Below are positions 45,149 through 54,073 of a stretch of DNA of 64,000 bases, one piece after another. A program made the translations under genes and the position numbers. Every line of letters starts with the position of its first letter. Within the stretch, counting starts at the first letter, position 1. The stretch comes from Rathayibacter sp. Leaf185 (lineage in GTDB: Bacteria > Actinomycetota > Actinomycetes > Actinomycetales > Microbacteriaceae). Below the pieces are notes generated by a model. The model had not been told where the DNA came from. It did no database searches and worked only from the letters and a program-made list of their open reading frames with translations. Where the stretch lies: NCBI RefSeq assembly GCF_001423885.1, contig NZ_LMPP01000009.1, positions 22 to 64,021 of the forward strand. The letters run 5' to 3'.

Positions 45149-45781
45149 GTGTCCGACAAGGATGCCAACTGGAAGTACGCCGAGGACGCCATCGTCGAAT
45201 CGGAGGCGATCACCGCCGCCCGACGACTCTCGGTCGAGCTCGGCATCGACGCCGTCTCCCCCTCGATCGGCGCGCAGTCCGCCCTGGTCGCGGCCGCCGC
45301 ACGTGCCACGTCGATCATCGAGATCGGCACGGGGACCGGCGTGAGCGGGCTGTGGCTGCTCGACGGCGCTCCCGAGGCGATGCTGACCTCGATCGACTCC
45401 GAGGCGGTGCATCAGCAGCACGCGCGCGCTCAGTTCCACGAGGCCGGGATCTCGCCGAACCGGCTGCGGCTGATCCCGGGACGCGCCCTCGAGGTGCTCC
45501 CCCGGATGAACGAGAACTCGTACGACATCGTCTTCGTCGACGGCGACCCGCTGCAGGTCATTGAGAACGTCGAGCACGCGCTGCGGCTCGTGCGACCGGG
45601 CGGCACCGTGCTGGTGCCGCACGCGCTCTGGCGCGGCCGGGTCTCGAACCCTGCTCAGCGCGACGAGATCGCGTCGGCGTTCCGCACGCTCGTCGCAGAG
45701 GTCTGCGCCTCGCCCGCGGTCGTCAGCGTGCTCTCGCCGATCGGCGACGGGCTGCTGCAGGCCAACAAGCGCCGCGCCTGA
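45149..45781 (+). CDS. O-methyltransferase family protein (SAM-dependent)
   Basis: 210 aa from GTG 45149, with GGGAG 7 bp upstream; the open frame runs further back through the tatB region without homology. Motifs: AQSALVAAAARATSIIEIGTGTGVSG (SAM motif I), LTSIDSEAVHQQHARAQF and YDIVFVDGDPLQ. This matches the class I catechol-type O-methyltransferase family next to tatB in actinobacteria (for example Rv1220c in M. tuberculosis). The substrate is unknown. Confidence 0.88.
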   Translation: MSDKDANWKYAEDAIVESEAITAARRLSVELGIDAVSPSIGAQSALVAAAARATSIIEIGTGTGVSGLWLLDGAPEAMLTSIDSEAVHQQHARAQFHEAGISPNRLRLIPGRALEVLPRMNENSYDIVFVDGDPLQVIENVEHALRLVRPGGTVLVPHALWRGRVSNPAQRDEIASAFRTLVAEVCASPAVVSVLSPIGDGLLQANKRRA

Positions 45782-45828
45782 CGCTGCCGAGCGTTTCCGC
45801 GCCTCCGAGGGACTGCCGGAGAAAGAGG

Positions 45829-45861
45829 GAACGCCCGCCGCACGGGGTGCGACGGGCGTTC
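45829..45861. terminator. Bidirectional hairpin terminator
   Basis: Nearly perfect 33-nt hairpin: GAACGCCCG/CGGGCGTTC outer arms, one C-A mismatch, CGCAC/GTGCG inner arms and a 3-nt loop. On the minus strand it is followed by pyrimidine-rich TCCCTCTTTCTCC. It lies between the convergent methyltransferase and DUF3117 genes. Confidence 0.75.
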
Positions 45862-45910
45862 TCGACAGTGCTGTTCAGATCCGGGCTGTTCAGATCTGGC
45901 GATGTGCTGC

Positions 45911-46084
45911 TCAGGCGGGAGACACCACGGACGCGAGCGCGTCGTGGAGTTCTTTCGCCTCTGCATCGTTGACCGAGACGACGAGGCGTCCGCCTCCTTC
46001 GAGCGGGACGCGCACGACGATGAGTCGCCCCTCCTTAACAGCCTCCATCGGTCCGTCTCCGGTCCTCGGCTTCATGGCCGCCAT
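45911..46084 (-). CDS. DUF3117 family small protein
   Basis: 57 aa, below common ORF cut-offs. ATG 46084 is preceded by AAAGGGGAA. The start MAAMKPRTGDGPMEAVKEGR followed by VRVPLEGGGRLVVSV is diagnostic of DUF3117, a short beta-rich protein found almost only in actinobacteria between the tatB/methyltransferase and dapE regions. Function unknown. Confidence 0.92.
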   Translation of the reverse strand: MAAMKPRTGDGPMEAVKEGRLIVVRVPLEGGGRLVVSVNDAEAKELHDALASVVSPA

Positions 46085-46175
46085 AGAGTTCCCCTTTCGT
46101 GACGTATCCGTCTATTATCGCGCATCCGCGGCCCTCACGAAATCCGCCCTCTCGGTGACCCTCAGGGGTTGCCGA

Positions 46176-47399
46176 TCACGGCGGAGTCCAGTCGTAGCCG
46201 TCGACCGCCCAGCAGATGGTGATCCAGCCGATCTGGCCGGCGATGCCGAGGGCGACGAGGCCGCAGCGGAACAGCGGCGAGCGGGGAACGGCGAGTGCGC
46301 CGACCAGCGGGAACATCGGGCCGAGGAGCCGGAATGTGCTGGACTGCGGGAAGAAGAAGGCGAACAGGTAGACGGCGTATCCGGCGACCCAGACGCGGCT
46401 GAACAGGTCCAGACGTCGTGTCCACGGAGCCGCCAGGATGCCCACGAATGCGGCGACCAGCAGCACGACGATGAGGATGCCGATCAGCGGGGCGCCGAAC
46501 CACCAGTTCCCCCACCAGGCCCCGCTCTGGAACCACGCCGTGAAGGGGAAGAGCTCCTGGTAGCCGATGTAGGCCGAGCGCCAGGCGAGCTCGGTGTCGG
46601 TGTAGGCGGTCGGCGACCCCGTCACCGCCCACGCGGCGGCGGGCCAGAAGAAGCCGACGACGAGGCCCCAGCCGGTCAGCGCGACGGCAGGGAGCCAGTC
46701 GGCGCGCGGGAACGGCTCGCGAGCGCGGCGGACGAACCGCACCACGACATAGAGGCCCATCGCGGCGGCGAACGCGAGACCACTCGGCCTCGTCAGCCCC
46801 AGCAGGAGCACGACCGGGAACACCCAGGCGAACTGCCTCCGTACGAGCAGCAGCAGTGCGATCGCGGTCAGCATCATGGCCATCGACTCGGCGTAGGCGA
46901 GCTGCAGCATCGGCGAGGTCGGCGCGACGCAGAAGAGCAGAACCGCCATCAGCGACTGCCCCTCGCCGAGCGAGTGCCGGAACAGGCGGTAGAGCACGAG
47001 GCACGTGGCGGCTCCGCAGATCACCGAGATGGCGACGGCGGCGGTCGCCCAGCCGAGTCCGGTGACGGCCATCAGGAGTCGCACCACGGCCGGGTACAGC
47101 GGCATGAACGCCCACGCGTTCTCGCCGATCTCCCCCGCCTCCGTCACTGGGAGCACGGACGGGTAGCCGGAGGTCGCGATGATCTCGTACCAGCGGCCGT
47201 CCCACATCGTCGCGAAGTCGACGTAGGAGGGGGACGGGCCCGTCCACGAGTTCTGCGCCTGGTTCGCGGCGAACTGCAGCAGGATCACCGTCGTGACCAC
47301 CCGGGTCGCGACGAAGACGGCCAGGACTCGGACCCACCACGGGACGAGACGCAGCTGCGCCCTCCTCCGCACGGGGAGCTGAGCCGTCAGGGCGTTCAC
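46176..47399 (-). CDS. PIG-V-like mannosyltransferase family membrane protein
   Basis: 407 aa, about 9-10 membrane helices. The first extracytoplasmic loop holds [18 protein letters not shown], the acidic D-x-x-W-Y pattern of PIG-V/GT-C mannosyltransferases. [16 protein letters not shown] and [13 protein letters not shown] are further family-like blocks. GT-C enzymes use polyprenyl-phosphate sugars on the outer membrane face. The GTG start overlaps the dapE stop by 4 bp, so it is translated after dapE. The acceptor is unknown. Confidence 0.75.
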   Translation of the reverse strand: MNALTAQLPVRRRAQLRLVPWWVRVLAVFVATRVVTTVILLQFAANQAQNSWTGPSPSYVDFATMWDGRWYEIIATSGYPSVLPVTEAGEIGENAWAFMPLYPAVVRLLMAVTGLGWATAAVAISVICGAATCLVLYRLFRHSLGEGQSLMAVLLFCVAPTSPMLQLAYAESMAMMLTAIALLLLVRRQFAWVFPVVLLLGLTRPSGLAFAAAMGLYVVVRFVRRAREPFPRADWLPAVALTGWGLVVGFFWPAAAWAVTGSPTAYTDTELAWRSAYIGYQELFPFTAWFQSGAWWGNWWFGAPLIGILIVVLLVAAFVGILAAPWTRRLDLFSRVWVAGYAVYLFAFFFPQSSTFRLLGPMFPLVGALAVPRSPLFRCGLVALGIAGQIGWITICWAVDGYDWTPP

Positions 47400-48505
47400 G
47401 CCGAGCCGCCGAGCCAGCGGCGCAGTCCCGCCGCGCAGTCGGTGATCTCGTGAACTGCCACACGCTCGTCGTCGGCGTGGGCGCGCAGCGGGTCGCCGGG
47501 ACCGTAGTTGACGGCGGGGACTCCCAGCGCCGAGAAGCGGGCGACATCGGTCCAGCCGTACTTCGGCTTCGCCTCAGCTCCCACTGCGGCGAGGAAGGCG
47601 GCGGCGAGCGGAGCGTCGAGGCCGGGGCGGGCGCCCTCGGCGAGATCGACGACCTCGACCTCGAAGCCGTCGAAGAGCTCGCGGAGGTGGGCGACCGCCT
47701 CCTCGCCGCTCCGGTCGGGGGCGAAGCGGTAGTTGACGTGCACGGTGCACAGATCGGGGATGACGTTGCCCGCGACCCCACCCGAGACCCGGACGGCGTT
47801 GACGCCTTCGCGGTAGACCAGCCCGTCGACCTCGACGCTTCGGGGCTCGTAGGCGGCCAAGCGGTCGAGGATCGGGGCGGCCGCGTGGATCGCGTTCTCG
47901 CCGACCCAGCTGCGCGCGGAGTGCGCACGCCGACCGCGGGTGATCACGTCGACGCGGAGGGTGCCGTTGCAGCCCCCCTCGACCTCCGCGCTGGTCGGCT
48001 CGCCGAGGACGGCGAAGTCTGCGGAGAAGAGGTCGGGGCGCTGAGCGGCGAGCCGGCCCAGGCCGTTGAGATCGGAGGCGACCTCCTCGTTGTCGTACCA
48101 CATCCAGGTGATGTCGACGACCGGATCGACGAGCTCGGCGGCGAGGACGAGCTGCACCGCGACTCCGGCCTTCATGTCGACCGTGCCGCGCCCGACGAGG
48201 TGCTCGACACCGTCGATCGTCTCGACGCGGACCGGCAGATTGTCGTTGATCGGGACCGTGTCGAGGTGGCCGGCGATCGCCACGCGCTGGGCGCGACCGA
48301 GGTTCGTCCGCGCGACGACCGTGTGACCGTCGCGGATCACCTCGAGGTGGTCGTAGGGCGCGAGCGCGAGCTCGACAGCATCGGCGATCGCCTGCTCGTC
48401 ACCCGACACCGACGGGATGTCGCAGAGGACCCGCGTCAGCTCGATCGGATCCGAGCGGAGATCGAGGGGCACGACGGCGGGAGCGTCGGAGGTCGGAGCG
48501 GCCAT
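47396..48505 (-). CDS. dapE: Succinyl-diaminopimelate desuccinylase DapE
   Basis: 369 aa, ATG 48505. M20 metallopeptidase family: [11 protein letters not shown] (first metal ligand and catalytic Asp), [15 protein letters not shown] (bridging Asp), [14 protein letters not shown] (catalytic Glu pair), [18 protein letters not shown] and [18 protein letters not shown] (last His ligand). Removes succinate from N-succinyl-LL-diaminopimelate using two zinc ions. It is divergent from dapD, its pathway partner, with 45 bp between the starts. Confidence 0.95.
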   Translation of the reverse strand: MAAPTSDAPAVVPLDLRSDPIELTRVLCDIPSVSGDEQAIADAVELALAPYDHLEVIRDGHTVVARTNLGRAQRVAIAGHLDTVPINDNLPVRVETIDGVEHLVGRGTVDMKAGVAVQLVLAAELVDPVVDITWMWYDNEEVASDLNGLGRLAAQRPDLFSADFAVLGEPTSAEVEGGCNGTLRVDVITRGRRAHSARSWVGENAIHAAAPILDRLAAYEPRSVEVDGLVYREGVNAVRVSGGVAGNVIPDLCTVHVNYRFAPDRSGEEAVAHLRELFDGFEVEVVDLAEGARPGLDAPLAAAFLAAVGAEAKPKYGWTDVARFSALGVPAVNYGPGDPLRAHADDERVAVHEITDCAAGLRRWLGGSA

Positions 48506-48550
48506 GCGTCCCAGGCTACCGGCCGCGCCCCCCGCGCTACCCTGGTCCGC

Positions 48551-49531
48551 ATGACCACCCAGAGCACCGCCGAGTCCGCCGCGCCCGCCTCCGCCTGGGG
48601 ATACGGCCTCGCGACGATCGCCTCGGACGGCACCGTCCTCGACACCTGGTTCCCGGAGCCGCGGCTCGGCGCCATCCCCGCCGACCGCGATCCCTGGATC
48701 GTGCCGGCCGAGTTCGAGGCGCTGGCGGGCGAGGATGCGCGCCGTGAGGTCCGGATCGACGTGGTGACGCTGCAGATCGACACCCAGGCACCGCCGGCCT
48801 CGACCTCCGACGCGTACCTCCGCCTGCACCTGCTCTCGCACCTGCTGGTACGGCCGAACACCATCAACCTCGACGGCGTCTTCGCCCATCTGCCCAACGT
48901 GGTGTGGACGAACGCGGGGCCGGTGTCTCCGGAGTCGTTCACGCGCCTACGCCCCTCGCTCCGCCGCCACGGGATCCAGGCGGCCGGGATCGACAAGTTC
49001 CCGCGCCTCACCGATTACGTGACCCCGGCCAAGGTGCGCATCGCCGACACGTCGCGGGTGCGACTCGGCGCGCACCTCGCCCCGGGTACGACCGTCATGC
49101 ACGAGGGCTTCGTGAACTTCAACGCCGGCACGCTGGGCAGCTCGATGGTCGAGGGGCGCATCTCGCAGGGGGTCGTCGTCGGCGACGGCTCCGACATCGG
49201 CGGAGGCGCCTCGATCATGGGCACTCTCTCGGGCGGGGGCGTGCAGCGCGTGTCGATCGGCGCGCGGGCACTGCTCGGGGCGAACTCCGGGATCGGGATC
49301 TCGATCGGCGACGACTCCGTCGTGGAGGCGGGCCTCTACGTCACCGCCGGCACGAAGGTCGTCGTGGTCGGCGGCGCGCCGCGAGCCGACGGCCGCCCGC
49401 AGACGGTCAAGGCCGTCGAGCTCTCAGGAGTCCCGAACCTGCTGTTCCGCCGCAACTCGCTGAGCGGCGCCGTCGAGGTGCTCGCCCGAACCGGCGCCGG
49501 CATCGAGCTGAACGCGGCGCTGCACGCCTGA
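48551..49531 (+). CDS. dapD: 2,3,4,5-tetrahydropyridine-2,6-dicarboxylate N-succinyltransferase DapD
   Basis: 326 aa, the long actinobacterial type. ATG 48551. Succinylates tetrahydrodipicolinate from succinyl-CoA. Blocks: [20 protein letters not shown], and a left-handed beta-helix from about residue 170 ([60 protein letters not shown]) with the Asn/Gly residues of the active site. The M. tuberculosis enzyme is of this form. Confidence 0.95.
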   Translation: MTTQSTAESAAPASAWGYGLATIASDGTVLDTWFPEPRLGAIPADRDPWIVPAEFEALAGEDARREVRIDVVTLQIDTQAPPASTSDAYLRLHLLSHLLVRPNTINLDGVFAHLPNVVWTNAGPVSPESFTRLRPSLRRHGIQAAGIDKFPRLTDYVTPAKVRIADTSRVRLGAHLAPGTTVMHEGFVNFNAGTLGSSMVEGRISQGVVVGDGSDIGGGASIMGTLSGGGVQRVSIGARALLGANSGIGISIGDDSVVEAGLYVTAGTKVVVVGGAPRADGRPQTVKAVELSGVPNLLFRRNSLSGAVEVLARTGAGIELNAALHA

Positions 49532-49603
49532 CGCCCGAGCCCCCTCGCGTTCCGAGGTCGATCCTCCGGCGACTGCGGAAGCGAGGAGCCTCGCGCACAT
49601 GGC

Positions 49604-49645
49604 GAGAGCCCGATTCCTCCTGATCTCTCGGGGAATCGGGCTCTC
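49604..49645. terminator. Bidirectional terminator between dapD and gltA
   Basis: Perfect 14-bp arms GAGAGCCCGATTCC (49604-49617) and GGAATCGGGCTCTC (49632-49645) around a 14-nt loop, between two convergent stops. There is no strong T-tract on either side. Confidence 0.7.
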
Positions 49646-49668
49646 AGCCCTGTCTCTGCTGCCGCGGA

Positions 49669-51039
49669 TCAGCGGCCGGTGGGCCAGTGGCGCTCGGGGG
49701 CGCCCATGTAGAGCTGCTGGGGGCGGCCGATCTTGGTCTGCGGGTCGGTGTTCATCTCACGCCAGTGGGCGATCCAGCCCGGGAGGCGGCCGATGGCGAA
49801 CAGCACGGTGAACATCCGCGTCGGGAAGCCCATCGCCTTGTAGATGACACCGGTGTAGAAGTCGACGTTCGGGTAGAGGCGGCGCTCCTTGAAGTAGTCG
49901 TCCTCGAGCGCGAGGGCCTCGAGCTCCATCGCGATGTCGAGGAGCGGATCCTTCACTCCGAGGGCCTGCAGCACCTCGCCCGCGCTCTCCTTCACGAGCT
50001 TGGCGCGCGGGTCGTAGTTCTTGTACACCCGATGGCCGAAGCCCATCAGGCGCACGCCCTCCTCCTTGTTCTTCACCCGCTCGACGAAGGTCTGAACACT
50101 CTCGCCGGACTCGCGGATGCGGCCGAGCATGGTCAGCACGGCCTCGTTCGCTCCGCCGTGCAGCGGCCCGAACAGCGCGTTGATGCCGGCCGAGACCGAC
50201 GCGTAGAGGTTGGCCTCGGTGGAGCCGACGAGGCGGACGGTCGACGTCGACGCGTTCTGCTCGTGGTCCTCGTGCAGGATCAGGAGGCGGTCGAGCGCCT
50301 TGGAGAGCACGGGGTCGATCTCGTACGGCTCGGCCATGGTGCCGAAGTTCAGCCGGAGGAAGTTGTCGACGAAGCTCAGCGAGTTGTCGGGGTAGAGGAA
50401 CGCCTGGCCGATCGCCTTCTTGTGCGCGTACGCCGCCATCACGGGCAGCTTCGCGAGGAGGCGGATGGTGGTCAGCTCGACCGCCTCCGGATCCTTCGGG
50501 TTCGAGGTCTCCTCGTAGTAGGTCGAGAGGGCCGAGACGCCCGCGGAGAGCACCGACATGGGGTGCGCGTTGTGCGGCAGCGCATCGAAGAACCGCTTGA
50601 GATCCTCGTGCAGGAGCGTGTGACGGCGGATCCGCTCGTCGAAACCCGCGAGCTCGTCGGCCGTGGGCAGCTCGCCGTAGATGAGGAGCCAGGCGACCTC
50701 GAGGTAGGTCGCGTTGGTGGCGACCTCTTCGATCGGGTAGCCGCGGTAGCGCAGGATGCCCTGGTCGCCGTCGATGTAGGTGATGCGCGACTTCGTCGCC
50801 GCGGTGTTGACGAAGCCGTAGTCGAGCGACATGAGGCCGGTCTGCTTCGTCAGCGTCGAGAAGTCGATGCTCGAGGCGCCGTCGACGCTGCGGAGGACGG
50901 GGAACTCGGCCGTCCGATCGCCGAAGGTCAGCGTGACCTTCTCGGGCTGGGCCTCGGCCGCTGCCGGCGCGCTCTCCGTGGCGGGCTCGGGTGTCTCCAC
51001 CGTCGCGGGTCCGTCGCTCTGCGTGCCGGATTCGGTCAC
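49669..51039 (-). CDS. gltA: Citrate synthase
   Basis: 456 aa from GTG 51039 with GGAGG 4 bp upstream; the longer open frame has no homology. Type II-like citrate synthase. An acidic, Ala-rich N-terminal extension of about 40 residues is followed by the beta domain (YIDGDQGILRYRGYPIEEV). Catalytic blocks: LFGPLHGGANEAVLTML (His), GFGHRVYKNYDPRAKLVKE (His) and YPNVDFYTGVIYKAMGF (catalytic Asp). Condenses oxaloacetate with acetyl-CoA at the entry of the TCA cycle. Confidence 0.96.
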   Translation of the reverse strand: MTESGTQSDGPATVETPEPATESAPAAAEAQPEKVTLTFGDRTAEFPVLRSVDGASSIDFSTLTKQTGLMSLDYGFVNTAATKSRITYIDGDQGILRYRGYPIEEVATNATYLEVAWLLIYGELPTADELAGFDERIRRHTLLHEDLKRFFDALPHNAHPMSVLSAGVSALSTYYEETSNPKDPEAVELTTIRLLAKLPVMAAYAHKKAIGQAFLYPDNSLSFVDNFLRLNFGTMAEPYEIDPVLSKALDRLLILHEDHEQNASTSTVRLVGSTEANLYASVSAGINALFGPLHGGANEAVLTMLGRIRESGESVQTFVERVKNKEEGVRLMGFGHRVYKNYDPRAKLVKESAGEVLQALGVKDPLLDIAMELEALALEDDYFKERRLYPNVDFYTGVIYKAMGFPTRMFTVLFAIGRLPGWIAHWREMNTDPQTKIGRPQQLYMGAPERHWPTGR

Positions 51040-51249
51040 AACGCCTCCCAGGTCGTCACGTCGCATCCCTGCGCGCGCTCGCTCGGAGCGGGCGGCGCCG
51101 GGTCTGGATGGTGGTGCAGCGCGCGCCGTCGTGAGGCGACATCGACCGAACCACATACAGCCTATGGGCAAAGCGGGGGCACTGTGACACCCGCCAGCGC
51201 TCGCCGCTGCGCCCTGTGGGATCCCTCCAGGATCGCGCGGAGAGGCGCC

Positions 51250-52359
51250 TCAGAGACCGGCCGAGAGACGGTCGGCGGCCACGGCGATGCGCTCGTCGGA
51301 GGCCGTCAGCGAGAGCCGCACGTGCTCGGTGAAGTGGTCGCCGTAGAAGACGCCGGGGCCTGCGAGGACGCCGATCCGCGCCAGCCGATCGATCGACTCC
51401 CAGGCCGGCCGTCCCTCGGTGGCCCAGAGGTAGAGTCCGGCCTCGCTGCGGTCGATCCGGAAGCCGGCGGCCTCGAGGGCCGGCCGGAGACGGTCGCGGC
51501 GCGCGCGGTAGCGCTCCTTCTGCTCGGCGACGTGCGAGTCGTCGGCCAGGGCGACGATCATCGCCTCCTGGAGCGGAGCAGGGACGATCATGCCGGCGTG
51601 CTTGCGCACGGTGACGAGGCGTGCGATCAGCGCCGCGTCTCCGGCGACGAAGGCCGCGCGGTAGCCGGCCAGGTTGGACTGCTTGCTGAGCGAGTAGACG
51701 CCGAGGACGCCTCGGCGCTCCTCCCCCGCCACCCGGGGGTCGAGGATGCTCGGGATCGGCTCGCCGACCCAGCGGCCGTCCCAGCCGAGCTCGGCGTAGC
51801 ACTCGTCGCCCGCGATCACGGCTCCGAGCTCGCGCGCCCGGGCAACGGCGCGCTGGAGCGCCGGAACGTCGAGCACGGCGCCGTCGGGGTTGCCGGGCGA
51901 GTTCAGCCAGACCAGGCGGGTGGCCTCGGGCCACTCGTCGGGATCGTCGGAGGCGAGCACCTCGGCGCCCGCGATCGCGGCGCCCATCGCGTAGGTCGGG
52001 TAGGCCGCGCGGGGATGCACGAGGACGTCGCCCTCGCCGAGCCCGAGAAGGAACGGCAGCCAGGCGACGAGCTCCTTCGAGCCGATGGTCGGCAGGATCT
52101 CGTCGAGACCGAGGCCGGGTACTCCGCGGCGCCGGTCGTACCAGGCGGCGATCGCCTCGCGGAGGGCAGGGGTGCCGACCGTCGTCGGATAGGAGTGGGC
52201 GTCGGTCGCGCGGGCCAGGGCTTCGCGGATCGGCGCAGGCGTGGGGTCGACGGGCGACCCGATGGAGAGATCGACGATCCCGCCGGGGTGAGCCGCCGCG
52301 GTGCGTGCATACGGCCCCATGAGATCCCAGGGGTAGTCGGGCAGCGCTCCGAGTGCCAC
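51250..52359 (-). CDS. dapC: Succinyldiaminopimelate transaminase (DapC-type aminotransferase)
   Basis: 369 aa, GTG start. A class I/II PLP aminotransferase: VDLSIGSPVDPTPAPIREAL at the N-terminus, LPTIGSKELVAWLP, VWLNSPGNPDGAVLD, GDECYAELGW, and the Schiff-base Lys in YSLSKQSNLAGYRAAF. The placement after ferredoxin matches the actinobacterial dapC-like gene order, and the pathway partners dapD and dapE lie nearby. It starts 9 bp after the ferredoxin stop, so they are co-transcribed. The assignment to dapC rather than another aminotransferase is from context and sequence pattern. Confidence 0.88.
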   Translation of the reverse strand: MALGALPDYPWDLMGPYARTAAAHPGGIVDLSIGSPVDPTPAPIREALARATDAHSYPTTVGTPALREAIAAWYDRRRGVPGLGLDEILPTIGSKELVAWLPFLLGLGEGDVLVHPRAAYPTYAMGAAIAGAEVLASDDPDEWPEATRLVWLNSPGNPDGAVLDVPALQRAVARARELGAVIAGDECYAELGWDGRWVGEPIPSILDPRVAGEERRGVLGVYSLSKQSNLAGYRAAFVAGDAALIARLVTVRKHAGMIVPAPLQEAMIVALADDSHVAEQKERYRARRDRLRPALEAAGFRIDRSEAGLYLWATEGRPAWESIDRLARIGVLAGPGVFYGDHFTEHVRLSLTASDERIAVAADRLSAGL

Positions 52360-52368
52360 GGACGCGCC

Positions 52369-52689
52369 TCAGTGGGCCTGGGGAGGCAGGACGGCGATGA
52401 CCGGGTGGTCCTTCGCGATCACGCCGACCTTCGCAGCGCCGCCCGGCGAGCCGATCTCGTCGAAGAACTCGACGTTGGCCTTGTAGTAGTCGGACCACTC
52501 CTCGGGCAGATCGTCCTCGTAGTAGATCGCCTCGACGGGGCAGACCGGCTCGCAGGCACCGCAGTCGACGCACTCGTCGGGGTGGATGTAGAGCGAGCGC
52601 TCGCCTTCGTAGATGCAGTCGACCGGGCATTCGTCGATGCAGGCGCGGTCTTTGACATCGACGCACGGAAGTGCAATCACGTAGGTCAC
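52369..52689 (-). CDS. fdxA: 7Fe-type ferredoxin
   Basis: 106 aa, GTG start. Two cluster-binding patterns: [21 protein letters not shown] (the first cluster; likely [3Fe-4S] because the usual C-x2-C-x2-C is interrupted) and [17 protein letters not shown] (a full [4Fe-4S] motif). The C-terminal extension ([22 protein letters not shown] without a further Cys) is typical of actinobacterial FdxA/FdxC. It transfers electrons in the cytoplasm; partners are unknown. Confidence 0.93.
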   Translation of the reverse strand: MTYVIALPCVDVKDRACIDECPVDCIYEGERSLYIHPDECVDCGACEPVCPVEAIYYEDDLPEEWSDYYKANVEFFDEIGSPGGAAKVGVIAKDHPVIAVLPPQAH

Positions 52690-52719
52690 GGTCGTGGACG
52701 TCCCTTCGAACAGAGGTCT

Positions 52720-53910
52720 CTATCGTACGGGGAGCGGCGGTGCGGCGACGCCGCCGGGCGCCGGGACGCGCAGTCGCGGCCAGGCGATCACGACGAGCGC
52801 GATCAGCGCCGGCAGGAAGGTCCAGGCGATCCCCATGCCGTTCGCGGGGACGAGCACCGAGCCCCCGGTACTCCGCAGGGCGAGGAGGCCGATGACTCCG
52901 AGGAGCCCCATCGCCGTGCAGAACGCGACGAAGCGATCGACCATGACCAGGCGGAGGCCGAGGAGCAGCAGGAGGACCGCCGCGAGGGACGCGATGAGTC
53001 CGAGGGGGAGGACCGCTCCACCGACGGTCACGGTGCTCTGGTGCGCGACCGTCGTGATGGTGCCGACGACGGCGCCGACGGCGACCGCGGCGACTCCGGA
53101 GAGCAGCCGCGAGCGGAGGCCCGGGCGCTGCTCGACGGCGGGCCGGGGCTCGACGGGCGGCGCGGACGGGCGGAAACGCTCGACCCGGCCGATGGGGAAG
53201 GGTGGGCCGCTCGACAGCCGCGCCTGCTCGCCCTCCACGACGAGCTGGGTCGCGTGGGCCTCGAGGGCCGAGCGCTTGCGCGCGTAGTCGTCGTCGGTCA
53301 GCTCGATCGCCACATCGCCGGGGAGCGGCTCGGCATCGACGGGCAGGACGGCGAGGAAGCGCAGGCCGAGGCGCTCGGCCGCCTGCCGCGCGACGCTCGC
53401 GGTGCGGATGTGATCGGGGTGGCCGTAGCCGCCTCCGTCGTCGTAGGAGAGCACGGCGGCCGCGCCGGTCTGCGAGAGGACGGCGACGAGGTCGGCGATC
53501 TCCTCCTCTGCGTCGGCGCTGGTGAGGGAGTGCGGATCGGCCGGCTCGAGCGGGACGGGCACCCGACCAGGGCCCCACTGCATGCCGGAGTCGCGGTAGA
53601 TGCGGGGCGTGAGACCGGGGGCTCTGGCACCCGCGTCGCCGAGGAAGCGGTGGTCGGCCACACCGAGCGCGGTCAGAGCGACGACGAGCTCGGTGGTGCG
53701 GTGGGGGGCGAGCTGATCCGAGCCCTCGAGGGCCGCCAGGTCGTCGGGGATGACCTCGCCGCGCTCGCCGCGAGTGGCGGTGACGACGGTGACGGCCGCT
53801 CCCTCCGCGACGAGATGCGCCAGAGTGCCGCCCATGGTTATGGTCTCGTCGTCCGGATGGGCGTGCACCGCCACGATCCGCTCGGTGACGCCGTCTCGGG
53901 TCGCGTCCAC
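52720..53910 (-). CDS. PIG-L (MshB-like) deacetylase fused to a four-helix membrane tail
   Basis: 396 aa from GTG 53910 (VDATRDGVTERIVAVHAHP). The N-terminal about 235 residues are a PIG-L/LmbE deacetylase: AVHAHPDDETITMGGTLA (zinc ligands and catalytic Asp) and YGHPDHIRTA (third zinc ligand). Position and similarity fit MshB, which deacetylates GlcNAc-inositol for mycothiol. Unlike MshB (about 300 aa), it continues through a Pro-rich linker into four predicted membrane helices (about 260-385: LLSGVAAVAVGAVVG, LGLIASLAAVLLLLLGL, MGLLGVIGLLAL, FLPALIALVVIAW). The substrate is therefore uncertain. Confidence 0.82.
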   Translation of the reverse strand: MDATRDGVTERIVAVHAHPDDETITMGGTLAHLVAEGAAVTVVTATRGERGEVIPDDLAALEGSDQLAPHRTTELVVALTALGVADHRFLGDAGARAPGLTPRIYRDSGMQWGPGRVPVPLEPADPHSLTSADAEEEIADLVAVLSQTGAAAVLSYDDGGGYGHPDHIRTASVARQAAERLGLRFLAVLPVDAEPLPGDVAIELTDDDYARKRSALEAHATQLVVEGEQARLSSGPPFPIGRVERFRPSAPPVEPRPAVEQRPGLRSRLLSGVAAVAVGAVVGTITTVAHQSTVTVGGAVLPLGLIASLAAVLLLLLGLRLVMVDRFVAFCTAMGLLGVIGLLALRSTGGSVLVPANGMGIAWTFLPALIALVVIAWPRLRVPAPGGVAAPPLPVR

Positions 53911-53994
53911 TCTCTGCCTCTCGTCCGACGCGTCTCCTCCGGCCCGCGCCACTGATGGACAGGCACGCGGGCATCGGGCTACAGTCGACTCCGG

Positions 53995-54013
53995 TAAGGC
54001 AAGGCTTACCGAA
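53995..54013 (+). promoter_or_regulatory. DtxR/IdeR-type iron box upstream of efeU
   Basis: TAAGGCAAGGCTTACCGAA matches the 19-bp iron-box consensus TWAGGTWAGSCTWACCTWA at 17 positions (counted by eye). It is 61 bp upstream of the efeU GTG. A DtxR/IdeR repressor loaded with Fe2+ would bind here and silence efeUOB when iron is plentiful. Confidence 0.75.
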
Positions 54014-54073
54014 GGAACACGGCCCGGGGCGGGTGCCGTCCCGTCCTCCCCGCCCTCGATCAAGAGAACACGC

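Noticed and set aside
49687-53955. A 1,422-codon open frame on the plus strand and a 1,313-codon frame on the minus strand at 51056-54997
   Set aside because: They lie antisense to or out of frame with gltA, dapC, fdxA, the PIG-L gene and efeU. They are Arg/Gly/Asp-rich shadows caused by high GC and lack family motifs or ribosome sites.
53991-54010. Interpretation of CGGTAAG-N6-CTTACCG as a separate palindromic operator
   Set aside because: The arms overlap the iron box, and the 19-bp DtxR consensus explains the sequence better.
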